Positions 1 to 9,606 of a stretch of 64,000 bases of DNA are shown here, piece after piece. The position numbers and the translations under genes were made by a program. Each line of letters starts with the position of its first letter. Within the stretch, counting starts at the first letter, position 1. The stretch lies in assembly GCF_001399675.1 (NCBI RefSeq), contig NZ_LJCO01000108.1:25499-89498 (forward strand), in the 5' to 3' direction. Origin of the DNA: Paenalicyclobacillus ferrooxydans (GTDB lineage: Bacteria > Bacillota > Bacilli > Alicyclobacillales > Alicyclobacillaceae). The notes under the pieces were generated by a model. That model was given only the letters and a program-made list of their open reading frames with translations. It was not told the DNA's origin and did not search any database.

Positions 1-432
1 TGAAATTTCAAATCCATAGTGGATCAGGCTTCTCCGCAACTTCGACCATCCGTTCATCGGCTGTAAGATGAGCGTCTCTAAACTGGTGAGGATCACGGCG
101 CCCTCGTCCAGAATATCAGCCATCGTAGCGCCGCCCATGCCGGCCATGACAACCGTGTCTACTTCACCTTGGTTGACGGCTTTTAGTCCGCTGGCCAGAC
201 GCACGTCGATGCGTCCTGCGAGCCCTGCTTCTAAAACGTGACTTTTTGCCGTTTCGTAAGGTCCTCTAGCGACATCTGAAGCAATCACGAAGTCGGCCAT
301 CTCTTGCCTGATGAGATAAATCGGCAGAAGTGCGTGGTCGGTTCCCACATCAAGCACACGGGCACCTCGCGGCACCCATGCTGCAATCTTCGCAAGTCTG
401 TCAGACAGCCCCGCGATTACTTGTTCATTCAA
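1..432 (-). CDS. trmK: tRNA (adenine(22)-N1)-methyltransferase TrmK, 3' end cut by window edge
   Basis: Reads from a TTG at 432 to beyond base 1, giving 144 residues of the N-terminal part. The class I methyltransferase glycine motif appears as VLDVGTDHALLP near residue 27, and VMAGMGGATM near residue 90 is characteristic of the TrmK/YqfN family, which methylates N1 of A22 in some bacterial tRNAs using SAM. TTG is chosen because an AAAGGGGA ribosome site lies about 10 bases upstream, while the nearby ATG and GTG codons are out of frame or run into stops. It lies downstream of rpoD, as yqfN does in B. subtilis, with a YdcF-like gene and an acyl-CoA dehydrogenase inserted between. Confidence 0.9.
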   Translation of the reverse strand, partial: MNEQVIAGLSDRLAKIAAWVPRGARVLDVGTDHALLPIYLIRQEMADFVIASDVARGPYETAKSHVLEAGLAGRIDVRLASGLKAVNQGEVDTVVMAGMGGATMADILDEGAVILTSLETLILQPMNGWSKLRRSLIHYGFEIS

Positions 433-475
433 AGCACACGTTCCCCTTTGTTACAGCCATATTCGGCTGATGCCC

Positions 476-1072
476 CTATTCAGGCCACACAGACTGCCCA
501 CTCACATTGTACTTTGCGCGTGCAAAAACTTCACGCACAGCAGACCGCCATTCCCTTCGGGTAGACGGTGAGGCAAACCCAGTTGCATTCATATCCAACT
601 GTTTCGCAACCGCCAAGGCGCGAGGTAAATGATAGTCACTGGTTACAATGATGGCTGACGTAAATCCATTGCGCTTCATGACGAGCTGACTATTGCGCAG
701 GTTCTCCCAGGTATCGACACTGGTCATCTCTTGCAGGACAACTTCCGGAGGTACACCATTGAGAATCAGAAAACGCTTCATGGAACTGGATTCCGAAACT
801 GTTTCGTCCTCGCCTTTGCCGCCGCTCACGATGAAGTGCTGAACAAACCCAATCCGATACAGATGAAGCGCCGCACGCAGCCTCCCCGTGAGAACGCGTC
901 CGGGTTGGTAGCCGCGTGTATACGCACCGAGAACGATGGCCACGTCGGCTGGCTCCGGACGCGTATGTAAACCTCGTTTTTTCAAAAGTCTCGCAGAGTC
1001 TGTCAGGCTCTTGATGACTACGATGCACACCAAGACCAAGGCTCCGATAACCATAAGAATGGTTGTTAGCAC
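476..1072 (-). CDS. YdcF/SanA-like DUF218 membrane protein
   Basis: 198 residues. One N-terminal transmembrane segment (about residues 5-20) is followed by a DUF218 domain with VLGA near 48, SGGKGEDE near 84, DTWENLRNS near 118 and SDYHLPRA near 145. Proteins of the ElyC/SanA/YdcF group are membrane-anchored and linked loosely to envelope integrity; the reaction is unknown. The start is GTG at 1072, with a GGGGGTGA ribosome site 7 bases upstream. It is followed after about 40 bases by trmK and may share its transcript. The family assignment is secure; the role is not. Confidence 0.85.
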   Translation of the reverse strand: MLTTILMVIGALVLVCIVVIKSLTDSARLLKKRGLHTRPEPADVAIVLGAYTRGYQPGRVLTGRLRAALHLYRIGFVQHFIVSGGKGEDETVSESSSMKRFLILNGVPPEVVLQEMTSVDTWENLRNSQLVMKRNGFTSAIIVTSDYHLPRALAVAKQLDMNATGFASPSTRREWRSAVREVFARAKYNVSGQSVWPE

Positions 1073-1284
1073 TCCGTCACCCCCGACACAGACGGAGTAG
1101 ACAGTAAGCAGACGACTTACCGCCCGCTCCGCTATATTGTACGGAGGTAAAACGAAATTTAGACATGCTTGTGATGAACTGTTCCCTGCAGGCTGAGATG
1201 GTAGTTGGGACTAGCGATGGAAGTCAGCAAGTGCTTCGTAAAACGGGCGTCAGCATCTGCAACGTCCAACTCATGACGCCTGGT
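1073..1284. other. intergenic region between acyl-CoA dehydrogenase and ydcF-like gene
   Basis: 212 bases with no convincing gene. A TACAAT hexamer on the minus strand near 1134-1139 could be the -10 of a promoter for the ydcF-like gene, but no good -35 is visible. No clear terminator was seen after the dehydrogenase gene. Confidence 0.4.
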
Positions 1285-2418
1285 TTAGCAGCCGAGTTGA
1301 CGGGCAATTACCAGTCTCTGAATCTCAGACGTCCCTTCGCCAATTTCAATCAATTTTGCGTCACGCAAATGGCGCTCCACCGGGTACTCCTTCATGTAAC
1401 CGTTGCCCCCGAGGATTTGAATGGCTTGGTTACAGGTGTCCGTACACATCTCTGAAGCGAACAGTTTCGCATAAGACGCCTCAAGAGTGTACGGTTTACC
1501 TTGGTCTTTCAACCATGCAGCCTTAAACACCGCATTACGAGCGAGATCGATATGCATTGCCATGTTGGCGAGCTTATGTTGAATAGCCTGGAAACGCGAA
1601 ATGGACTGTCCAAACTGATGACGTTGTTTGGCATAGCCGAGGGCGGTCTCAAATGCGGACCGGGCAATGCCTACTGCCAAAGCAGCAATCGCGACGCGTC
1701 CACCGTCGAGGGTGGAAAGAAACTGTTTGAACCCTCCGTTCAGAGGCCCAAGCAGGTTCTCCGCAGGGACACGGACATTTTCCAAGATGAGCTCAACGGT
1801 GTTCGAGGCACGCATACCCATTTTGTCATAAGGCTTGCTAGTCGAAAAACCTGGTGTATCTGTCGGCACGATGAACGCACTGATACCACGGTTCTCTTTG
1901 TCTGTTACAGCTGTCAAGACAACTGTCTTTGCATAGCCGCCATTCGTAATGTAGATCTTGTTCCCATTAATAACCCACTCGTCGCCATCCAACACCGCTG
2001 TCGTGCGGGTTCCACCTGCGTCCGACCCAGCGCCTGGCTCCGTCAGCCCGAACGATCCGATGCCTTCTCCAGACGCCAGCGGCGTCAAGTATGTTTGTTT
2101 TTGAGCTTCAGTCCCGTACAAGAGCAGAGGCACGCACGCTAGAGACACGTGAGCTTCATAGCTCAGGCCTGTCCCGCCGCAGGCATGCCCAATTTCCTCA
2201 ACAGCCAAGCAATAGCTGATATTGTCTGCGCCTGCACCACCATACTCTTCCGGAATGGGAAGGCCGAGAAAACCGAGCTTGCCCATCTTTTGAAATACTT
2301 CAATAGGGAACCGAGATTCTTTATCCAACTGCGCGGCTAGCGGTGCGATTTCTGCTTCGGCAAACTCACGCACTGCACTCTGGATCATGGCTTGCTCTTT
2401 TGTCAACTCGAAGTTCAA
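1285..2418 (-). CDS. acyl-CoA dehydrogenase (short/medium-chain type)
   Basis: 377 residues from a TTG start, the usual family length. It carries the acyl-CoA dehydrogenase signature [11 protein letters not shown] and, near the C-terminus, [10 protein letters not shown], which places a glutamate where the catalytic base lies in butyryl- and medium-chain enzymes. Such enzymes oxidise acyl-CoA to trans-2-enoyl-CoA with FAD and pass electrons to ETF. The frame stays open to 2517, but the GGAGGAGG ribosome site overlaps the ATG at 2436 and sits 8 bases before the TTG at 2418, so TTG is the better start. No beta-oxidation neighbours are present, so the substrate (straight or branched chain) cannot be told. 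Confidence 0.88.
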   Translation of the reverse strand: MNFELTKEQAMIQSAVREFAEAEIAPLAAQLDKESRFPIEVFQKMGKLGFLGLPIPEEYGGAGADNISYCLAVEEIGHACGGTGLSYEAHVSLACVPLLLYGTEAQKQTYLTPLASGEGIGSFGLTEPGAGSDAGGTRTTAVLDGDEWVINGNKIYITNGGYAKTVVLTAVTDKENRGISAFIVPTDTPGFSTSKPYDKMGMRASNTVELILENVRVPAENLLGPLNGGFKQFLSTLDGGRVAIAALAVGIARSAFETALGYAKQRHQFGQSISRFQAIQHKLANMAMHIDLARNAVFKAAWLKDQGKPYTLEASYAKLFASEMCTDTCNQAIQILGGNGYMKEYPVERHLRDAKLIEIGEGTSEIQRLVIARQLGC

Positions 2419-2521
2419 CAGTATACCCTCCTCCATATTTGCAGTTTCTATTATACCTGCATCTGCGTGCTGCGAAAACGCTTCCACGCAATATGTAAAT
2501 TTTCTCCTCTCATTCACTACA

Positions 2522-2550
2522 AATAAAAAAGGCCCGAAGGCCCTCCGTTA
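2522..2550 (-). terminator. rho-independent terminator after rpoD
   Basis: On the minus strand a GAGGGCC / GGCCUUU stem with a UUCG tetraloop is followed by a T-rich run, about 90 bases after the rpoD stop codon. Confidence 0.75.
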
Positions 2551-2637
2551 GAGGGTCAACCGGGCATGGCGCGGCGATGCCTGGTCGACCATTAGATTCA
2601 AATATCTCTTGATGGGAATACCAATTCAATGCACAAT

Positions 2638-3765
2638 CTATTCAAGGAAATCCTTCAATCGTTTGCTGCGACTCGGGTGGCGGAGCTTACGCAGCGCCTT
2701 TGCTTCAATCTGACGGATCCGTTCACGCGTCACGCCAAACACCTTGCCGACTTCTTCCAGGGTCCGGGTACGGCCATCGTCGAGTCCAAAGCGTAACCGC
2801 AATACGTTCTCTTCCCGCTCGGTAAGCGTGTCGAGAACATCTTCCAATTGCTCCTTAAGCAACTCGTATGCAGCGGCATCGGCTGGTGCAAGAGCTTCAT
2901 CATCCGGAATAAAGTCACCAAGATGAGAATCGTCTTCTTCGCCAATCGGGGTCTCGAGTGACACAGGTTCCTGAGCAATCTTTTGGATTTCGCGAACTTT
3001 ATCAGGACTGAGATCCATCTCAGCAGCAATCTCTTCAGCGGTTGGTTCGCGACCCAGTTCCTGAAGCAATTGCCTTGAGATGCGAATCAGTTTGTTAATC
3101 GTCTCAACCATATGCACAGGAATACGAATCGTTCGGGCCTGGTCAGCGATTGCACGCGTAATAGCCTGGCGGATCCACCATGTTGCATACGTACTGAACT
3201 TGTAGCCTTTACGATAATCAAATTTCTCAACAGCCTTGATGAGACCGAGATTTCCTTCTTGAATCAAGTCGAGGAACAGCATCCCGCGACCGACATACCT
3301 TTTTGCAATACTAACCACCAAGCGCAGGTTTGCTTCAGCTAGGCGACGCTTCGCTTCTTCGTCTCCGTCCTCGATCCGCTTTGCGAGCTCGATTTCTTCA
3401 GCCGCAGAGAGCAACGGCACACGCCCGATTTCCTTAAGATACATCCGAACCGGGTCACTGATTTTCACCCCAGGTGGCATGCTGAGGTCATTCAGGTCAA
3501 TCCGCTCATCGTCCTGAGGGCCTTCCTCATCCTCATTCGAATCTGAGTCATCATCCCGTTCATTCAGGATATCAATGCCCAATTCCGAGAGTTGATCGAA
3601 AAACTCATCGAGTTGATCGGGATCCAAATCGTGTTTTGCAAGGCGATTGACGATCTCTGTGTATGTCAATGTACCCCGCTTCTTGCCAATGGCCGTCAGC
3701 GCGGCCTTATCATCCTGAAGGGTAAGTCCACGTTCTTCGCGGGCTTCTTCCGTTACATCTTTCAT
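2638..3765 (-). CDS. rpoD: housekeeping RNA polymerase sigma factor SigA (RpoD)
   Basis: 375 residues, the usual size for sigma-A of Bacilli. After a region 1.1-like start and an acidic stretch (about residues 70-90) come region 1.2 ([16 protein letters not shown]), region 2.4 ([19 protein letters not shown]) that reads the -10 element, and the region 4.2 helix-turn-helix ([25 protein letters not shown]) that reads the -35. An AAGGAGG ribosome site lies before the ATG. It follows dnaG by 31 bases in the conserved macromolecular-synthesis arrangement, and a terminator lies downstream. Confidence 0.98.
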   Translation of the reverse strand: MKDVTEEAREERGLTLQDDKAALTAIGKKRGTLTYTEIVNRLAKHDLDPDQLDEFFDQLSELGIDILNERDDDSDSNEDEEGPQDDERIDLNDLSMPPGVKISDPVRMYLKEIGRVPLLSAAEEIELAKRIEDGDEEAKRRLAEANLRLVVSIAKRYVGRGMLFLDLIQEGNLGLIKAVEKFDYRKGYKFSTYATWWIRQAITRAIADQARTIRIPVHMVETINKLIRISRQLLQELGREPTAEEIAAEMDLSPDKVREIQKIAQEPVSLETPIGEEDDSHLGDFIPDDEALAPADAAAYELLKEQLEDVLDTLTEREENVLRLRFGLDDGRTRTLEEVGKVFGVTRERIRQIEAKALRKLRHPSRSKRLKDFLE

Positions 3766-3796
3766 TCGTCCCCGCCTCCTTTACCCCGACCAAAGA

Positions 3797-5602
3797 TCAC
3801 GCATGCGGTGTCTTGAGTCGAGTAATTTCCGTTTGTAAATCCTCCACTTCCTGTCTACACGCCAGCACATGTTCGCTCTCACCAGCAAGCTGTGCCTCTA
3901 CGAGTTCCTGCAGTTTATTTCTGTACCTGTTTTCAAGTTCCTGCAGTCGCAGTGAACGAACACAATCAGTTAATAACGCCGGATCGAACCCAGCGGCATC
4001 TCCCACCGCCAGAGATGCAGCCAGCTTGCGCAACTCAGTATCCTCAAGAGTCTCCACAAATCGCACTGGTGAACCCTCCGGACACTCTGCCCGGTAGGCG
4101 TATAAGCGAGCAAGCAGAGCCGTTTGCTGCGCTAAAGGCAACTCCATCACTTCGTGCTCCAACAGCCAATCGTAGGTCTCCGGGTACAGCAATAAACTTT
4201 GGAGAATATGATTTCCTGCCCGCACATCTGCTGACACCAGGTTTGGATTAACAACAGCGTTCTGGGCAACAACCTTATGTGTAGTACGGCGTTGTGAATC
4301 CTTTGCCAGCATTTTGAGCTCCTGATGCAATGCATCGAGGGACAAGTGAAACTCTTGAGACAGCTTCTGCAATTCCTCGTCACGCTCGATCGGTGACGCT
4401 CGCTCACCGAGTACTGTTAACGCCTTACGGATATAAGCCGTGCGACCCGCCGGGCTTTCCAGGTTGGCTTCTCTGCGCAGTCCCTGAATGAGGAACTGAA
4501 CTTCAGTGAGGGCCTGGACCTGAAACTGTCTGACGAACGCTGGCGCCCCGAACTCCCTGGCGAAGTCATCCGGGTCCATGCCCTCCGGAAATTGCACGAC
4601 GCGGCACTCCAAGTGTGCGTCCCGGGCCAGGCTTAGCACTTTGTGCGTCGCCCGCTGCCCTGCCTCATCGCCGTCATACGCAACCGTGAGACGGTCCGAA
4701 TACCGCTTTAACAGCCGAACGTGCTCCTCCGTAAGTGAGGTACCCATACTGGCAACACCAGACTTCAAACCCGCTTGCCATGCCGAAATCACATCCATGT
4801 ACCCTTCAAAGATGACTGCAGTCTGCGTCTGACGGATGGATCTCTTTGCTGCATGCAGGTTAAACAGAACGCTGCTCTTATGGAACAGAGGCGTTTCTGG
4901 TGAGTTCAAATACTTTGGCTTTGCTTCCTTTTGCATCGCCCTGCCGCCGAATGCCACGACCTGTCCCCGACCATCACAAATTGGAATCATGACACGGTTA
5001 CGAAAGCGATCAACCACTTGATTGCCCAAAGCCACAGCCAAGCCCGAGTCAACCAACAGTTCTGAAGCAAATCCTCGTTTGCGGAGAAAATCGACCAGCC
5101 GTCGTTCCGTGTTCGGAGCGAACCCCAGCCGAAACTCAACCATCGTCGTTTTTGAAATTCCTCTGTTTTCCAAATACGTTAGGGCTTGCACACCAGCACT
5201 CGAATTCATTAGAATATAGCTATAATATTTGGCTGCAAGCTCATGTGCGTCCCTCATCGCTTGGTATCGATCCGTTTCAGACTGTGACGGCATCGTCTCT
5301 TCCAGCGATTCAGGAAGCTGAACGTTAGCTCGTTCAGCAAGGCGTACAACTGTTTCAGTGAACGTCAACCCTTCAATGTCCATAACAAAACGAATCACAG
5401 TTCCACCTGCTCCGCACCCGAAACAGTAGTACATCTGGCGTTCGGGTGAAACCGAGAAGGATGGACTTCGTTCGTTGTGAAATGGACACAAGCCAACGTA
5501 TGAGCGCCCAGAGCGTCGAAGTTGTACATAGTCTCCAACGACGTCAATGATATCGACTCGCTGTCGTAACGTCTCGACAAATTCTTCTGGGATTTGCCTC
5601 AT
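3797..5602 (-). CDS. dnaG: DNA primase DnaG
   Basis: 601 residues. The N-terminal CHC2 zinc ribbon is intact (C39, H42, C60, C63). The TOPRIM catalytic core shows FEGYMDVISA near residue 266 and VAYDGDEAGQRA near 310. The C-terminal part (after about 430) is the DnaB-interaction region. The enzyme makes RNA primers at the replication fork. It is transcribed with rpoD just downstream. The 448 bases upstream hold a candidate sigma-H promoter and the terminator of ppdK, so dnaG-rpoD probably has its own transcript. Confidence 0.98.
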   Translation of the reverse strand: MRQIPEEFVETLRQRVDIIDVVGDYVQLRRSGRSYVGLCPFHNERSPSFSVSPERQMYYCFGCGAGGTVIRFVMDIEGLTFTETVVRLAERANVQLPESLEETMPSQSETDRYQAMRDAHELAAKYYSYILMNSSAGVQALTYLENRGISKTTMVEFRLGFAPNTERRLVDFLRKRGFASELLVDSGLAVALGNQVVDRFRNRVMIPICDGRGQVVAFGGRAMQKEAKPKYLNSPETPLFHKSSVLFNLHAAKRSIRQTQTAVIFEGYMDVISAWQAGLKSGVASMGTSLTEEHVRLLKRYSDRLTVAYDGDEAGQRATHKVLSLARDAHLECRVVQFPEGMDPDDFAREFGAPAFVRQFQVQALTEVQFLIQGLRREANLESPAGRTAYIRKALTVLGERASPIERDEELQKLSQEFHLSLDALHQELKMLAKDSQRRTTHKVVAQNAVVNPNLVSADVRAGNHILQSLLLYPETYDWLLEHEVMELPLAQQTALLARLYAYRAECPEGSPVRFVETLEDTELRKLAASLAVGDAAGFDPALLTDCVRSLRLQELENRYRNKLQELVEAQLAGESEHVLACRQEVEDLQTEITRLKTPHA

Positions 5603-5692
5603 CCCATCACCTTCTTGCGCATAGCTCCGTTTTTACTGCAGATATGGGATGGCGTAGAGGTAACAAATCGAGTGTTCCGCTACTAATGAAAA

Positions 5693-5721
5693 GTATTCTA
5701 CAAAGAACTTCACTTTCCTCC
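5693..5721 (-). promoter_or_regulatory. candidate sigma-H promoter of dnaG-rpoD
   Basis: On the minus strand GGAGGAAAG (5713-5721) is followed after 11 bases by GTAGAATAC (5693-5701). This fits the sigma-H pattern RnAGGAwWW-N11/12-RnnGAATww with one mismatch in each half. B. subtilis drives its rpoD operon partly from a sigma-H promoter at the onset of sporulation, which gives the match biological sense. Inference from sequence only. Confidence 0.55.
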
Positions 5722-5925
5722 TTCGTTTCGAAAATCGTGCAGACCAGCCGCCATAGTTCGACAAACGCTCGATTAACCTGATTTGCTCCTGCTTTTTAGA
5801 AACAACCTCTAGTATCGACGCGGACAGCCAAATTTATCCTCACGATCTTCCTTGCATTCAAGTGTATGGGTTTTTGTCAACCCTTATGATGAAGAAAATC
5901 ACGAAAATTTTTCTAGGCTGAAAAC

Positions 5926-5958
5926 ATTCGGGAGACCCTTTTGCGTGGTCTCCCGAAT
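5926..5958 (-). terminator. hairpin terminator after ppdK
   Basis: A perfect 12-bp inverted repeat (ATTCGGGAGACC and its complement, 9-base loop) lies about 90 bases after the ppdK stop, followed on the minus strand by a short GTTTTC run. It separates ppdK from dnaG-rpoD. Confidence 0.7.
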
Positions 5959-6050
5959 TTCACTGATAAACCGTTCATCCTTCGCATTTCTTGATTATAT
6001 TAACGTCATGTCGACATTGCCTCCGCATAACACCTGGTCTAAACGAACCT

Positions 6051-8744
6051 TTAGTGAGTAACGCTTGCGACACTGTTAGTGCGGGACTGCGCTTGCTTTA
6101 GGGCAGCCTGCGCTGCCGCAAGCCGAGCGAGCGGAACTCGGAACGGAGAACAGCTGACGTAATCCAGCCCCGTCTCGTCGCAGAACGCAATGGAACGCTT
6201 CTCGCCCCCATGCTCACCGCAAATACCCACTTTCAAATTCGGACGAGTCCTCCGTCCGCCTTCTGTGCCCATCGCCACGAGCTGTCCAACTCCGTCTGCA
6301 TCGAGAACCTGGAATGGGTTTTGTGGTAAGATGCCGCCGTCCACGTACTGATGGAGAAATTTTCCTTCCGCATCATCGCGGCTGTAACCAAATGTGGTCT
6401 GTGTCAAGTCATTGGTGCCGAAGGAGAAAAATTCCGCCTCCTTGGCAATTTCCGCGGCTGTCAGTGCTGCCCTTGGCACTTCAATCATCGTGCCTACAGG
6501 GCAATTGATGGAGAATCCGGTTTCTCCCTCAACAGCTTGACGGACTTCCTCGACCATCTTGCGCATTCGATGCAGTTCTTCGACGTGTCCAACGAGCGGA
6601 ATCATAATCTCCGGCTTCGGAGTGTACCCGTGTTGCTGAAGCTCTGCTGTCGCCTGGAATATGGCACGAACCTGCATTTCGTACACCTCGGGATGGGTCA
6701 GCCCGAGTCTACAACCGCGATGGCCAAGCATTGGGTTTTGTTCGTGTAATTCGCGAACCCGGCGCAACATCTGTGTGGCAGCACTGAGGTCGCTCTGCGT
6801 TTCTTCGTTGTCCAGATCCCAAGCTGACCGTTCCCGCAGCATCGCTTCTCTGGCGATGAGTTTTTCGAGATTGGGTAAAAACTCATGTAACGGTGGGTCA
6901 AGCAGGCGGATGGTGACGGGAAGCCCATCCATCGCCTGTAAGATACCGTAGAAATCCCCTTGTTGCATCGGCAGCAACTGGTCGAGCGCATCCTGTCTGT
7001 CGATCGGGGTCTCAGCGAGGATCATCTGTTGCACAACAGGCACTCGGTCTGCCGCCATGAACATGTGCTCAGTCCGACAAAGTCCGACCCCGCCAGCGCC
7101 AAATTGCCGCGACTTCAGTGCATCCTCTGGCGTATCTGCGTTCGCACGTACGCCGAGTCGACGAATCCCATCCGCCCAATCGAGCAATTGGTTCAATTCC
7201 TCGGACAACTCTGGCTGCGTCAATGGAACGTCGCCCACAATCACTCGTCCGGTGCCGCCGTCAATCGACAACAGATCGCCCTCTCGAAGCACAGTCTCGC
7301 CAACTCGAAGCATCTTCGAAACGGTGTCAATTTGAAGCGAATCGCAGCCACAGATACAGGGTTTGCCCATGCCGCGGGCAACAACCGCTGCGTGACTCGT
7401 CATACCGCCACGGCTCGTCAGAATGCCCTCTGCCGCGAGGATGCCATGGATATCTTCCGGTGTGGTTTCCGCCCGTACCAAAAGTACACGTTCTCCGCTT
7501 TGCGCCCTCGTCTCGGCATCGTCCGCAGTAAAGGTGATAACCCCTGATGCGGCGCCCGGTGACGCAGGAAGTCCGGTTGCGATGACTTGCACCTTGGCAT
7601 TCGGATCGAGGCGTGGGTGAAGCAGTTGATCGAGTTGATCCGGATCGACCCGCGACACTGCCGTTGCCCTGTCGATGACGCCTTCTTCGACGAGAGCCAC
7701 CGCGATTTTGACCGCTGCCTCGGCGGTGCGCTTAGCTGTCCGCGTCTGCAACAAGTAGAGGTGTCCCTGCTGAATGGTAAACTCAATATCCTGCACGTCT
7801 TTGTAGTGCTGCTCAAGAGTGTTGCACAATTCAATAAATTGATGATATACCTCGGGCATTTCATCACGTAAGTGGGCAATCGGCTGCGGGGTGCGAATCC
7901 CTGCCACCACATCTTCACCTTGCGCATTGATGAGGTATTCGCCAAACACGCCTCGCGCTCCGGTGGACGGATTTCGCGTAAACGCCACGCCCGTACCGGA
8001 ATCATCACCGAGGTTCCCAAACACCATGGTTTGAACATTGACCGCGGTTCCAAGGCTGTCCGGAATCTCATGAACTTTGCGATACACCTTTGCACGTGGA
8101 TTGTCCCACGACGAGAACACCGCACCGATGGCCATAAACAGTTGAGTGAACGGGTCTTCCGGAAATGCTTCACCTGTCTCTCGTTCCACAAGCACCTTGT
8201 AGCGACTGATAACTTGCGCCAAATCATCCGCAGTGAGTTCCTGATCAGTCTTCACACCGGCAATCGACTTCACGTCGTCGAGTATCTGCTCAAACCGAAT
8301 GCTGTGAATTCCGAGCACGACGTCACCAAACATCTGAATGAACCGACGATGGCAATCCAGCGCGAATCTGCGATTGCCCATTTCCTCTGCCAATGCCTCG
8401 ACAGTGTGGTCATTCAAACCGAGGTTGAGCACTGTATCCATCATGCCAGGCATGGAGATGGGAGCACCTGAACGCACCGACACCAGCAACGGTGGGTTTC
8501 CGCCGAACTTGCGGCCGACAGTCTCTTCAACACGTGCGATGGCGTCAATCACCTGCTGTTTCATTTCCTCTGTCAGCTGGTTTACTTTTTGATAGGCATG
8601 ACAGGCTGATGTCGGTATGGTAAACCCAGGAGGCACAGGAAGGCCCACTCGGGTCATCTCTGCAAGGTTCGCGCCTTTTCCGCCAAGTACGTACTTGTCT
8701 GGCTCTGCTGCTTGATCAAAACCGTACACCCATACTGTTGTCAT
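6051..8744 (-). CDS. ppdK: pyruvate, phosphate dikinase
   Basis: 897 residues, full length. The enzyme interconverts pyruvate, ATP and phosphate with phosphoenolpyruvate, AMP and diphosphate. The N-terminal nucleotide-binding domain opens with VLGGKGANLAEM. The swivelling phosphohistidine domain carries GGMTSHAAVVARGMGKPC near residue 450, including the catalytic His and the preceding Thr that PDRP-type regulators phosphorylate. The C-terminal PEP/pyruvate barrel ends with VGICGEHGGE, containing the active-site Cys. Its ATG overlaps the stop of its regulator by four bases (ATGA), so the two should be made together. The block sits next to ccpN, a regulator of gluconeogenesis. Confidence 0.97.
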   Translation of the reverse strand: MTTVWVYGFDQAAEPDKYVLGGKGANLAEMTRVGLPVPPGFTIPTSACHAYQKVNQLTEEMKQQVIDAIARVEETVGRKFGGNPPLLVSVRSGAPISMPGMMDTVLNLGLNDHTVEALAEEMGNRRFALDCHRRFIQMFGDVVLGIHSIRFEQILDDVKSIAGVKTDQELTADDLAQVISRYKVLVERETGEAFPEDPFTQLFMAIGAVFSSWDNPRAKVYRKVHEIPDSLGTAVNVQTMVFGNLGDDSGTGVAFTRNPSTGARGVFGEYLINAQGEDVVAGIRTPQPIAHLRDEMPEVYHQFIELCNTLEQHYKDVQDIEFTIQQGHLYLLQTRTAKRTAEAAVKIAVALVEEGVIDRATAVSRVDPDQLDQLLHPRLDPNAKVQVIATGLPASPGAASGVITFTADDAETRAQSGERVLLVRAETTPEDIHGILAAEGILTSRGGMTSHAAVVARGMGKPCICGCDSLQIDTVSKMLRVGETVLREGDLLSIDGGTGRVIVGDVPLTQPELSEELNQLLDWADGIRRLGVRANADTPEDALKSRQFGAGGVGLCRTEHMFMAADRVPVVQQMILAETPIDRQDALDQLLPMQQGDFYGILQAMDGLPVTIRLLDPPLHEFLPNLEKLIAREAMLRERSAWDLDNEETQSDLSAATQMLRRVRELHEQNPMLGHRGCRLGLTHPEVYEMQVRAIFQATAELQQHGYTPKPEIMIPLVGHVEELHRMRKMVEEVRQAVEGETGFSINCPVGTMIEVPRAALTAAEIAKEAEFFSFGTNDLTQTTFGYSRDDAEGKFLHQYVDGGILPQNPFQVLDADGVGQLVAMGTEGGRRTRPNLKVGICGEHGGEKRSIAFCDETGLDYVSCSPFRVPLARLAAAQAALKQAQSRTNSVASVTH

Positions 8745-9562
8745 TTTGCGTTCCCCCTTTTGGCTACGAACTCGAGGACCACACCGGCGGTCTCCTCGAC
8801 AGCCTTGTCACTGACATCGATACAAGGGCAGCCGAGACGCTTCATCACCGATTCCGCGTGCTCCAGCTCAAGCAAGATGCGTTCGTGACTTGCATAAGTC
8901 GCCTCCCCGGTCAGACCGAGTGATTTTAAGCGTTCCTTGCGGATCATATTTAATTTGTCCGGCCGAATCGTCAGGCCGATGACCTTGCGTTTGTCTCGCA
9001 GTCGGAAAAGCTGTTCTGGTGGCGACACCTCTGGAACAAGAGGTACGTTTGCCACCTTCAGTCCCCGATGAGCGAGGTACATCGAGAGCGGGGTTTTGGA
9101 TGTGCGAGAGACTCCAATTAACACAATGTCCGCGCGTTCAAGCCCTCTGGCGTCGCGGCCATCATCGTACTTAACGGCAAACTCAATCGCCTCAACGCGC
9201 TTGAAATAATCCTCATCCAGTTGGTGCACCAACCCCGCCTTATGGGCTGGCGGCCTGCCGAGGACCTGTGCAAACACATCCAGGACAGGTCCCATGATAT
9301 CGATAGCCTGTACCCCTAACTGACGAGACTTTTGCACGAGATACTCCCGCAGTTCGGGAATTACAACCGTAAAGGCGATAATGGCATTTTCCTCTTTCGC
9401 ACTTTGCACAACTTCGTCGAGAACGGTGTTCTCATGAACGTATGAGACGCGCCGAAGCTCGACGTGCCCACCGTCAAATTGGCTAGCTGCAGCTCGGACT
9501 ACGAACTCTGCGGTTTCCCCGACCGAGTCTGAGACGATGTAGACGATTGGTGTGCTCAACAT
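8741..9562 (-). CDS. yqfL: PPDK regulatory protein (bifunctional kinase/phosphorylase)
   Basis: 273 residues from the ATG at 9562, which has an AGGAGGG site about 9 bases upstream; the frame stays open well beyond this, but the family begins at PIVYIVSDSVGETAE. A P-loop-like GVSRTSKTPLSMYLAHRG lies near residue 150. DUF299 proteins use ADP to phosphorylate the active-site threonine of PPDK (inactivation) and use phosphate to remove it. In B. subtilis yqfL follows ccpN; here the target gene ppdK directly follows yqfL with a four-base overlap. Confidence 0.95.
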   Translation of the reverse strand: MLSTPIVYIVSDSVGETAEFVVRAAASQFDGGHVELRRVSYVHENTVLDEVVQSAKEENAIIAFTVVIPELREYLVQKSRQLGVQAIDIMGPVLDVFAQVLGRPPAHKAGLVHQLDEDYFKRVEAIEFAVKYDDGRDARGLERADIVLIGVSRTSKTPLSMYLAHRGLKVANVPLVPEVSPPEQLFRLRDKRKVIGLTIRPDKLNMIRKERLKSLGLTGEATYASHERILLELEHAESVMKRLGCPCIDVSDKAVEETAGVVLEFVAKRGNAK

Positions 9563-9606
9563 GCTGCTGAACCCTCCTCTATGTAATGCCGCCTGCGGCA
9601 TCGGTA

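Noticed and set aside
1501..2142. 213-residue plus-strand frame
   Set aside because: It is an antisense shadow of the acyl-CoA dehydrogenase, with no ribosome site and unlikely composition.
5637..5715. 26-codon leader peptide before dnaG (GTG next to an AAGGAGG)
   Set aside because: The GGAGG is only three bases from the GTG, and the same bases are better explained as the -35 of a sigma-H promoter.
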